DNA of 64,000 bases, from positions 1,178,001-1,242,000 of the forward strand of contig JALJCQ010000022.1 of the NCBI GenBank assembly GCA_023091665.1, in the 5' to 3' direction. Below the pieces are notes generated by a model that did not search any database, had not been told where the DNA came from, and saw only the letters and a list, made by a program, of their open reading frames with translations. This document shows positions 53,501 to 61,872 of the stretch, in pieces. The DNA is from Pythium myriotylum (Eukaryota > Oomycota > Peronosporomycetes > Pythiales > Pythiaceae). The position numbers and the translations under genes were made by a program. Positions within the stretch are counted from its first letter, which is position 1. Each line of letters opens with the position of its first letter.

Positions 53501-54970
53501 TCTACCGCGAAGTGGCAATGAGTCCATCAGCCCTAAATGTCTCTTTACCAACTCAGTGGTGGGGAAGGCTCGATACGATGCGCATGGTGGTGAAATTCAC
53601 ACGACGACCGATCTTTCTGATCACAAATTCGTCAGACCCGACTAACTGTTATCTCAATGTCATCCGCATCCAGAACACCAAGATGGGGGGGGGGGGGGGG
53701 GGGAGCATGCGGCAATACTGCAACCGGGAGTCGAAGAGTGGCTTAACATGATCCAAAAAACCTGCGCCAGTACCGAAACTGCCCCGATCGTACTTCATTA
53801 CAGCGGAAATCATTACTCGAGCGTCCTCTTCGGACGAGCAGCGGCACCAACCACAGCCACAGCACCAAAGAAACTCAAGACTGTGAAATTGCAAGACTTC
53901 TGGAACAAGACGACGGGATCAACACAGCGACTGAACGCCAAACCAAACAACACAGAGGAGAAAACCGGACGGGCAGAAACGTTGGCATCATCGGTACGAC
54001 TCACAGACACGGATCTGCTAGACTTTCTGACAGAAGCGAGTTGGACGACCCCAGAAAAAGTAGAGATCATGAAAGTCTTACTCTCCGGTGACACCAACAA
54101 TTGGCTTCAGCATCGCCAAGAGGAAGGAGCAGCACAGACGACGACCAGGGGGAGGCGACAAGTGATGATGAGGAACGTAACACCAGCGGTTCGGTGTACA
54201 CGCCGCCCAGCGGCGAGGACGAAAGCTCAGGTGCCACGCCACCCTATCAGGCACGCAGCATAGTCTCCCAAGGTGATGCCGAGTATCGTACGTGGGCAGA
54301 AGACCTATGGCGGCCAGTACAAGAGGAATGGCTAGCCCAGTACAATGAGCCACTGCCAGCGTTAACGCAGGGCAAGGAGCTCATGAAGATCGCCAGGAAG
54401 ACACCGGAACGGCTCTGTGAGGCTGGGAGGTGGTCCCAAAATCCCTTAGTCCTGTTGGAGCATCTACAGATACAACAGATCAAGGATTGGATGGAACCAT
54501 ACTGGATTCAACACTGTCTCCGATGTCTCGACGAAGCAACGGAATTGGTAATGGATTCCACGATACGACCAGCGCTCGATGATTGGGTGGCGAGCATACG
54601 AGCGGCGCCCAGTTCCCGCGTGGCAAAGGAATTGCTTCACAACGCGTCGGCTTGGAAAATGCTGGAAGAGTACGCTCCGGGCACGACAGGAGGACCTACA
54701 GCCGACCCAATCTTCACGCTCAAGTACAAACAACTCAATGCTTTCATTCTAGTCCTCGACCAACTCTTTCCTGATCTAGCGTGGAGGGTCCTCCGCGCGG
54801 CGAAATGGGAGGGAGAGATAGAGGGAGTAACATTAGTGACAGCATACGCCCAAAACGAGGGATTCCGAGCCACGATGTCAACGGCCATCAAGGCCAAGTC
54901 ATGGAACCCCATTGAGACTTACATACATGAGTTACAGGAGGCCACGGCCGAGATACCGACCAGATACTAA
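50563..54970 (+). CDS. LINE ORF1: Cys-rich cluster, CCHC knuckle, OTU protease (three frames)
   Basis: The first Met inside the element is at 50563. Residues 56-98 hold 15 cysteines ('DCECPCHCQCCC' among them). A gag-like binding region and the knuckle 'CMQCARVGHKTTAC' (from residue 608) follow. The OTU-type domain comes next: 'TGNCQYYAV' (nucleophile Cys near residue 903), 'QWWGRLDTMRMV', 'RPIFLIT', and after the G19 run 'LHYSGNHYSSVLFG' (general-base His). The frame shifts by -1 at the G19 run (53685-53703) and again near a G5 run (54148-54152) before a helical region that ends at 54970, overlapping ORF2. OTU enzymes cleave ubiquitin-like conjugates. Each shift is either a tract-length or assembly error or ribosomal slippage; the sequence alone cannot say. 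Confidence 0.8.
53685..53703. repeat. G19 homopolymer inside LINE ORF1
   Basis: Nineteen consecutive G split the OTU domain between its Cys and His parts by frameshift; 17 or 20 would keep one frame. Confidence 0.95.
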
Positions 54971-57900
54971 GGGCATCCCAAAAGCATCGCGACAGGACGA
55001 TTCGCACGACGACCCGCCGCGCGAAGTCAATTATGCATCGTGGATCCATGGCTTCTTCGACCGAGCTCAACGGCGCGCGTTACCAAAAACGGCCCGCTAC
55101 CCGGTCGATGCAACGGTGGGGATTCTTACACAAAATGTGAGGGGGTTCAAAGGGCAGCACGACAATCAAGAACTATGGATGAATGGGTGGAAGCAGAAAA
55201 TGAACGGGAAGAAGATAGTCTGCATTGCAGTCCAAGAGTTGCATGTGGCGTCCAAAAGAGAAGCAGCTCAATTGGAAGAGAAATGGTGTCGGATGTGGGG
55301 GATCAAGCCTGACCCCCTTCAGCGCCTGACTTTCTGCACTGTCACGCCGGAGAAGGCACGAGGAGTCGGATTCTTGCTCCATCCATCGTTACGGACGGAC
55401 GGTTTTAAAGCTTCCGAGGATCACGTGCAGGATGGGCGGCTATTGGTTATCACATCAGCGACAACGAGATACATCAATGTGTACGCGCCAAATTCGGCGA
55501 CGAAGAGAGAACGATTCTTCGACGGGATCTCGGAACGTTTGCAGAAGGAGGACAAGGTCACCTATTGTGTGGGGGATTTTAATTGTGTTATGGATGCAGC
55601 GCAGGACAGAGTGCGTCAGGGGAAGTGGGGAATAACCAGATGCGAGAGTCCAGCATTGGGGAGATTTATTCACGACTGGACACTCGTGGACGCGGTAGAT
55701 CAACATCGGGAAAAGACGGCCCCGATCGGCCACCTCACCTATTGGCAAGGCACGACAGGGGCACGATTGGATCGAATATATGTCTCCGCGAAACACAAAG
55801 CTTGGGTAATTGACGTCGAAGTGGTCACTCCAGCAGCACATTCCGATCATTCTGGAGTGATTGCATGGGTCAGAAATCCGCTAACACGATCAATCAAACG
55901 AGGGCTCCAGCCAACACCATACCCGATCCGCGGCCGCGATCCGGATATTATCGAACGGAATGTCGGAGTCGGAGTCTGCCGTATTTTGGAAAGAGCCCAG
56001 GCTGACCACCTCGGCATGGACGAGGCAGTGCAACGCTTTGTTCAAAGTCTCCGACAGGTGCAGAAAGATGAACGCAGACGCGCAAAACGGCAACAACGAC
56101 GGCGCGACCAACGGGCACGTCGCCAGATCCAAACCCTCGCAGATCTAATCGACTATATCCAGGGGAGAGTCCAGCGGCAACGGCGGCAGAGTCATCATAC
56201 CACGATCCTCCATCGGAGCGGTAACTCAGCACATCTATTCAAACGGCTTGTCCGCATGGATCAACGACGGTTGATTCCACAGATCCAACGGCAGACAGTG
56301 ACGGAGGAGACGGACGATAGGCCGGTGGCCGACGTTCTGGCGGCGGAACTACACCACATCTTCGGAACGCGACACGCTACGGTGCCCACAGAAGAAATGC
56401 GCGATGTGTGCAACCAGTTATACAACATCCCTGAGGAACATCAATTAACAGCAGCCGATCGGGACCTGCTCATGGGAGACATCACTGAAGATGAGGTGGT
56501 GCAGGCGCTGAAGCATTTGGGGAGACACAAAGCGGCAGGACCAGATCGGCTAAACAACGACTTCTACAAGGATTGGGGTAGTTTATTAGCGCCGTGGCTT
56601 GCCGCCACATTTACGCATATGGTGCGAGGCCAACCACCCCCCACCTCTTTCTCCGAAGCTCTCATTATTCCTGTCCCAAAGGCGGGAGACCCGACACTTG
56701 CGACCAACTACCGACCTATCTCACTACTCCAGTCGAGTTATAAAATATTCACGAAAATACTGGCAGAACGGGTGCAACGCAGTCTCGGAAAAATCATCAA
56801 CCAAGATCAAAATGGGTTTGTACGGGGTCGCAGCCTTGATGACAATGTGCACATGATGCAGGCGATTCTCAACCAAGCTGCTCTCGCCGACGAGCCAACC
56901 GGCGCCATAGTGTTAGTGGATTTCCAGAAAGCCTACGATTCGGTCGATCGCAATTTCTTGTGGATGGCGATGGAAGATTTTGGATACCCGCAAGGATTCA
57001 TACAGCTGGTCCAGAGCTTACATACCAACACACGGGCACGCATCGTAGCAAACGGGGAAGTATCCGAAGAGTTCGCTATTGTATCAGGTATACGACAAGG
57101 ATGTCCGCTGGCGCCCTTACTATTCCTACTCGCGGCGGAGACGTTGAAATATGCTTTCCAGGCCGATGACTCGATTCACGGCATCACGATTCACGGCATG
57201 ATCGGCCAGCACGTGCACACGCTATCGGCTTTCGTCGACGATTCAGCGGTTTTCCTCGAATCCACGACAATGGTAGCAGCATTGGAAGAAGTTCTTCGGA
57301 AATTTGGGGCTGTCTCCGGACTACGAGCACAACCACACAAAAGCCATGCACTCGTACTCGATCCGCACTTTTCGGGAACGCACCTAGGGCAGTTTCCAGT
57401 CGTACCACACGGACATACCGCTCCATACCTTGGAGTAGAAATCGGGATTGGGGATTTAACGGCAGCCAACTGGACCAAGAGGATCAACAAGCTGCAAACT
57501 CGACTGGGTATGCTCAGCAGATACACCACCGGCGTCAGCGACAGAGTGCAAGTCATCAACCTCGCCGCAACACCAAGTGTTCTGTTCACGGCCCGTTTCT
57601 TTCCCCCTCCAGCTTCGGTGCAAACACAAATTGATTCGATATGGCGGCAGTATATATGGAAAGGAACTATCCGGCAGGAAGAAGTGAGAGCCCACAAACT
57701 CGCGCGTGAAGTAATGGAACTGCCCAAACGGTTAGGGGGAGTCGGACTTAGGGACTATCGAGGGGCAACTCTCGTGCAGGCGGCAACGGCATTGCTCCGG
57801 TGGAATTCTCGACCGCAGAACAAGTACTGGGAAGCCTTTCGACAGAACCTACACCCAAAGACGAATCCACCGCTAATATTCCCAAGCCACGCGCATCAAC

Positions 57901-60107
57901 GGTCTTCTCCAATGACAGGCGCCGCACAAACGCGGACATCGGCACTGCAGTTGATCAACGCCGTTCTCGGTCGGACATATGCGCACCCAGAGCACCTGAC
58001 GACCAACAAAACCAGCCTACTCAGTGCGTGGACAACACCTTGGGCAGGTATCCAATGGGCATCCACACGCAGTGGAATATTCCAAGTGCCCAAAGAACTG
58101 ATGCCGCAACTGACAGCGACCCAAACAGCAACGTACGCGGCGATGCCGGCTGAAATCAGAACCTTCTGGGAGTATTTCCCCTGGCGACATAATACCTGGA
58201 TAAGGGAGGCGAACGGAACAACGATGGGAGGCAGACTATACAACAACATCCGCCCGCAAACGATCAAGGAACTCCAGCTAGTTGAACTCGGACCGGGATT
58301 TTACCGTTTCGCAAACCCGTTGAACGACCCGTTCCGACTCAAACGCCAGTCACTTCAGAAGCTCGGTAGATGGCTCAGCGTGATAGTGAGCAACCTCCCG
58401 CGGCTAGCGATGGACGAGCACCAAGGCACCGCACGAGTATACGCTACTGGACCCAATCCCACTTTCGACAAATACGAGTGGGTGGCTCGCCCAGATCTAA
58501 CATTAGAGGGACTACTATTGACGATGAAGTGGGAAGCGGTGAGCGCAACCCAGCCGAAGGCGACGATACGAGCACATTATCACGGATGGGCGAGACCTCT
58601 GAGCTTTACATCCATCGGTACGGATGAGGAAACAGAGCGAGATATGGAACGGCTGACGAATGGCCCGCCGGTGCTACTAGCAGGCCATCCACACTTCCAA
58701 TCGGCACCGACGATGCTCCCGATCCTTACCAGTGTACCTGCGCAGCATCACGCCCTACGACGACTCACTCGGGCTTTGATCAAACCAGCGACTGAACGCA
58801 CAGAGATCGGTCTGTCCAAGCTGGAGCAACGACTAGACCGACAGCAGAGACAGAACCCGGAAATCAGCGGGCACCTCCAGGGCATCTCATTGCAAGCCCT
58901 GACTCACCGGCGATGGGGAGTGACGGAGTACCAGCGATTCTTCTGGTACCGGTTGGTACTGGGTGCTCTGAACTTACGGGACCTAGCAGGACGGAAGATG
59001 GAGTGTCCACATTTCTTTTGCGACAAAAACGGTGAGTACAACTTGGACCACGTCTTCTGGAAATGTCGAGGCGCCAGACGGTTTTGGAACGAGCTTCTCG
59101 AACGATGGACTGGAGCCCCGGTGGAGGCAGAAGAGGCGAAAGCTTATATCTTCACGCGGAGAAGCCCACGGCCACGAGACGACCTGATCAAAACCCTCCA
59201 ACTCAACCACGAACCGCTTGCGAGTCGCTCCACCCCACTAGAACACCTATGGTCGGTGATTTGCACAACAGTCATGCAGACTATCTGGCTCCTTCGCAAT
59301 ACGGGAGCTTTTCATGAAGCCCACTACACACCCAACCAGTACTCCAATTCACTCTGGGCGGCAGCAGAGAAGCAGCTGGATGCTGTGTATCTATATCCAG
59401 ACCCAGAGATCGAGGGAAGTTTCACCCACCGCACGATCTTAAGCTATTGGAGCCAACTCCGCACGACAGCCCCCCGGACACAAGAAGTGCACAGAGAAGT
59501 CCGACTCTATTTTGACGGAGGAGCCAGGGGTAACCCTGGAGAGGCTGGTAGCGGTTGCGTCATACTCGAGCGACTACCGTCAGAAGCAGAGTGGAAGCTC
59601 ACATGGTGGGCGTCTATATACGTCGGCCCGCACAACACCAACAACGAGGCAGAACACATTGCAATGAACTATGGCGTCCAAGAATGCGTGCGGCGTTATG
59701 AGAACCAGACAGTTGACATCACCATTATCGGAGACAGTGAACTCGTACTGAGACAGATCACGGGCCTCACCAGATGCAAATCCGGACGATTAGATCGACA
59801 CCGTCGCCGAACGACGCGACTCCTGAGTTCGCTCGCACGGGTGACGATACGACACACCCTCCGGACCGGCAACAAAATGGCCGACCACCTCGCCAATGTG
59901 GCTATGGATACAAACACAACCCAGCACGCGACTGTCGTATGGACAGACATCGACTCAACCGTTCAGACCTACCTCGATAACGACGCGTCACATGCGCACC
60001 GACCAATCACCCCACGACACGACCTGAGAAAAGACATCCAACGGGCCATTCGCGAACAGGAGGCGGTCTCAATCCCACCCAAGCGCAAACGCACACGGTC
60101 GCACTAG
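54927..60107 (+). CDS. LINE ORF2: APE endonuclease, reverse transcriptase, RNase H
   Basis: 1726 residues from the first ATG (54927), which overlaps the end of ORF1 by 44 bases; the frame opens slightly earlier with TTG. The endonuclease shows 'ILTQNVRGF' (near residue 65), 'AVQELHVAS', 'YCVGDFNCVMDA' and 'SDHSGVIAW' (about 305). The reverse transcriptase shows 'ALIIPVPKAGD', 'NYRPISLLQ', 'VLVDFQKAYDSVD', 'GIRQGCPLAPLLF' and the catalytic 'FVDD' (769-772; FADD is more usual). A Cys/His motif 'CPHFFC...HVFWKC' follows near 1360. The RNase H (about 1525-1665) begins 'YFDGGARGNPGEAGSG', the archaeal-like form, with later acidic residues in 'NNEAEH', 'GDSELV' and 'ADHLAN'. All catalytic positions are present, so this copy could still encode active enzyme. 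Confidence 0.92.
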   Translation: MSYRRPRPRYRPDTKGIPKASRQDDSHDDPPREVNYASWIHGFFDRAQRRALPKTARYPVDATVGILTQNVRGFKGQHDNQELWMNGWKQKMNGKKIVCIAVQELHVASKREAAQLEEKWCRMWGIKPDPLQRLTFCTVTPEKARGVGFLLHPSLRTDGFKASEDHVQDGRLLVITSATTRYINVYAPNSATKRERFFDGISERLQKEDKVTYCVGDFNCVMDAAQDRVRQGKWGITRCESPALGRFIHDWTLVDAVDQHREKTAPIGHLTYWQGTTGARLDRIYVSAKHKAWVIDVEVVTPAAHSDHSGVIAWVRNPLTRSIKRGLQPTPYPIRGRDPDIIERNVGVGVCRILERAQADHLGMDEAVQRFVQSLRQVQKDERRRAKRQQRRRDQRARRQIQTLADLIDYIQGRVQRQRRQSHHTTILHRSGNSAHLFKRLVRMDQRRLIPQIQRQTVTEETDDRPVADVLAAELHHIFGTRHATVPTEEMRDVCNQLYNIPEEHQLTAADRDLLMGDITEDEVVQALKHLGRHKAAGPDRLNNDFYKDWGSLLAPWLAATFTHMVRGQPPPTSFSEALIIPVPKAGDPTLATNYRPISLLQSSYKIFTKILAERVQRSLGKIINQDQNGFVRGRSLDDNVHMMQAILNQAALADEPTGAIVLVDFQKAYDSVDRNFLWMAMEDFGYPQGFIQLVQSLHTNTRARIVANGEVSEEFAIVSGIRQGCPLAPLLFLLAAETLKYAFQADDSIHGITIHGMIGQHVHTLSAFVDDSAVFLESTTMVAALEEVLRKFGAVSGLRAQPHKSHALVLDPHFSGTHLGQFPVVPHGHTAPYLGVEIGIGDLTAANWTKRINKLQTRLGMLSRYTTGVSDRVQVINLAATPSVLFTARFFPPPASVQTQIDSIWRQYIWKGTIRQEEVRAHKLAREVMELPKRLGGVGLRDYRGATLVQAATALLRWNSRPQNKYWEAFRQNLHPKTNPPLIFPSHAHQRSSPMTGAAQTRTSALQLINAVLGRTYAHPEHLTTNKTSLLSAWTTPWAGIQWASTRSGIFQVPKELMPQLTATQTATYAAMPAEIRTFWEYFPWRHNTWIREANGTTMGGRLYNNIRPQTIKELQLVELGPGFYRFANPLNDPFRLKRQSLQKLGRWLSVIVSNLPRLAMDEHQGTARVYATGPNPTFDKYEWVARPDLTLEGLLLTMKWEAVSATQPKATIRAHYHGWARPLSFTSIGTDEETERDMERLTNGPPVLLAGHPHFQSAPTMLPILTSVPAQHHALRRLTRALIKPATERTEIGLSKLEQRLDRQQRQNPEISGHLQGISLQALTHRRWGVTEYQRFFWYRLVLGALNLRDLAGRKMECPHFFCDKNGEYNLDHVFWKCRGARRFWNELLERWTGAPVEAEEAKAYIFTRRSPRPRDDLIKTLQLNHEPLASRSTPLEHLWSVICTTVMQTIWLLRNTGAFHEAHYTPNQYSNSLWAAAEKQLDAVYLYPDPEIEGSFTHRTILSYWSQLRTTAPRTQEVHREVRLYFDGGARGNPGEAGSGCVILERLPSEAEWKLTWWASIYVGPHNTNNEAEHIAMNYGVQECVRRYENQTVDITIIGDSELVLRQITGLTRCKSGRLDRHRRRTTRLLSSLARVTIRHTLRTGNKMADHLANVAMDTNTTQHATVVWTDIDSTVQTYLDNDASHAHRPITPRHDLRKDIQRAIREQEAVSIPPKRKRTRSH

Positions 60108-60172
60108 ATACCGACGAGGAGTCGATATGACGGGCAGTCACCTTAGCTGTACTGACAATCTAACTCCTGGAA

Positions 60173-60174
<2 letters not shown>

Positions 60175-60213
<39 letters not shown>
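60175..60213 (+). repeat. poly(A) tail of the LINE
   Basis: Thirty-nine consecutive A between the 3' UTR (ending CTGGAAAT) and the second duplication copy; the last two A can belong to either. An unshortened tail suggests a young insertion. Confidence 0.93.
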
Positions 60214-60215
<2 letters not shown>

Positions 60216-60228
60216 TCTCCAGCCAAGA
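60212..60228. repeat. target-site duplication, right copy (full-length LINE)
   Basis: AAGATCTCCAGCCAAGA, identical to 50304-50320, directly after the poly(A) tail. Confidence 0.95.
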
Positions 60229-60325
60229 TGCCAAGTATATTGTGCATTGGTCGATGGAAAACATCTTCGCGCTGATGCGTTTAGAGCGAGCAGCGACCGG
60301 AAGAGGGCTTCTCGCAAGCAGTTGA

Positions 60326-61872
60326 TGTATGGTTCTACGATACTTCAGGAGCGACAACATTCAGTATGTTGAGTTGAGTACGTCCCACGTGACCTCTGCA
60401 AATCAATGGAGAAGCCTTGATTTTTGGCATGTGTGGACTGTGCGATCGATATCAAATTCAGAATCCGGCAGGCGTTCGAATCCGAGTGTGTTCTCGAAGC
60501 AGTATTCTCTACTCTTGGGGTGACGCGAAAGTCGCTTTCATCCAACGAGGCAAAACTCAGATCTTCTGCTTGGCCAGTCTTGCAAGCTTTTCCTTAATCA
60601 GTGCAGCCCATTGAATGCGGTTGATTTGAATTTGACTTTGACTTTGAAGTTAAGGTCTATTAGATCGCTACGTTTGAAGAATCCAATAGCCCCAGCTGTT
60701 GTGCTACACCTTTTTATCGTTCCTTCAGGACAAGAGAGCTCCACCGTCGACGGTGAGCACACTCTTTTCCTGACATCGTCGGGAATGTTCCGACGGCCTT
60801 CTGTCATACCGGTCTACCCAATCCTTGCTGTTCAACCGGACGTATTATGGCTGCTTGTGGCTTGCTGCCGTTGCGGAGCCTCAGCAACGACCACAAACGG
60901 GTGAACTCCCTCGTAGCTCTCCAGGAACTGTCATCTGGCTTTTGATCGATGGAGCAGTCGATCACCAAACATTCTTCGCTCCGTCCTTTGTAGACCTACC
61001 ACGTCAAGGTAGCACACTCATCCTCTTCCTTGCGCGTGCCACCACCGAAGCAGCGGCTACGTCGTCACCGAGCACCTTCCACGCCTTCTCTTCCCTTGTG
61101 GGTCTACTCGTAGCCCACTCCCTTCGTCGCATCCTGCAGCTCCGAGATTCTCAGCACGCGGCCTCCGAACTCGAGCTCGGCGATCTTCATGCGCCATAGG
61201 CGACTCTCCGTGCATGATCGTCGCAAACGAGCGGCTCACGTTGCCTGCGAGTGGTCGCTCGAGGGCGACCATTGGAAAAGCTGGGAGACGCTGGAGGGAG
61301 TCGAAGGCTCGCTTGTGTGGTCGGCCGCAACTGAGAGAGTCAGTTGATTTGAAGTTCAATCTAAACTCATTTTGGACCAGAGAGGAAGCCTCTCTTGTTT
61401 TCAAGACAAGAGGAGGCGAAATGCAGGACTCGCAGATGACAGCAATCGCCGATCGTTCTTTGATTTGCCGTCGGTCTGTTCAGCTTGGCGTTGAATTGAA
61501 ACTGATTCAGAAATTCAAGCCAGCGATCTTCGTGGCTTTCTGAGTTCCGCACTCGTGAGTTCATTTTGGAGATCTGACGGGAAAGAATTCTGCCGAAAGT
61601 GGCGAGGAAAAAGATCGAGGCGTTCCATTTTCCTCGCCAAGCCCTTTCTGTGCGACCATAGTCATCGACGCGGCGCAGTTGATCCGAGGCATTCGTGCCT
61701 TTCGTGCTGGTGACGCTCATCATAACCGCCTCTGTTCGCGAAGTGGCGCAACTGCTCCCAGAGTTCGGAAGACAGAAGCTGCCTGACTCCGTCCAGCCGT
61801 GGCTTGCTGCTGCTGACTGAACACAAGCGCAGTCTCCATTCTTCCGATCTGACCCGAAGACGTTCATGAACC
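60326..61872. other. intergenic region with a possible retroelement fragment
   Basis: 1.5 kb between the split START-like gene and the P450. A 712-base segment (60631-61342) is flanked by 11-base repeats and may be a minus-strand retroelement remnant. The remainder (61354-61872) has unrecognised open frames on the minus strand only. Confidence 0.45.
60631..61342 (-). mobile_element. possible truncated retroelement flanked by 11-base repeats
   Basis: GTTGATTTGAA stands at 60620-60630 and 61343-61353. Read on the minus strand, the segment ends AATAGACCTTAACTTCAAAGTCAAAGTCAAA, like a simple-repeat LINE tail, and earlier codes for 'RMKIAELEFGGRVLRISELQ' before a stop near 61104. The AATAGAC block resembles the 3' ends of the (ATC)n family. 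No known domain is seen, and an 11-base duplication is shorter than the others here, so this is tentative. Confidence 0.4.

Larger units (their letters stand above)
50321..60211 (+). mobile_element. full-length non-LTR retrotransposon (LINE) with OTU and RNase H domains
   Basis: About 9.9 kb between exact 17-base duplications, with a 242-base 5' leader, ORF1 (from 50563), ORF2 (54927-60107), a 3' UTR of about 70 bases and a 39-base A run. ORF1 has a Cys-rich cluster, a CCHC knuckle and an OTU cysteine-protease domain. ORF2 has an APE-type endonuclease, a reverse transcriptase and an archaeal-like RNase H, the order of L1-clade elements. ORF2 is open throughout; ORF1 is broken only at a G19 run and a G5 run. 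It sits in exon 2 of a START-like gene in sense orientation. It belongs to a different family from the (ATC)n-tailed fragments at 31687, 42186 and 45203, which have no poly(A). Confidence 0.93.
49267..60325 (+). pseudogene. START-like protein gene split by a full-length LINE
   Basis: Exon 1 is 49267-49362 (32 codons, ending 'ERRSRARRA') and the intron is 49363-49430 (GTGCGT...GTGTAG). Exon 2 runs from 49431 to 50320, is interrupted by the LINE, and resumes at 60229-60325 ('YIVHW ... ATGRGLLAS' and a TGA stop). Without the element and one duplication copy, exon 2 is 890 + 97 = 987 nt, exactly the length of exon 2 in the paralogue at 27691-28677, giving 360 residues. No other stop or frameshift is seen, so the gene was intact when the element arrived. 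As it stands the product would lose its last 32 residues and read into retroelement sequence. If the other allele is empty, function could persist. Confidence 0.9.
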
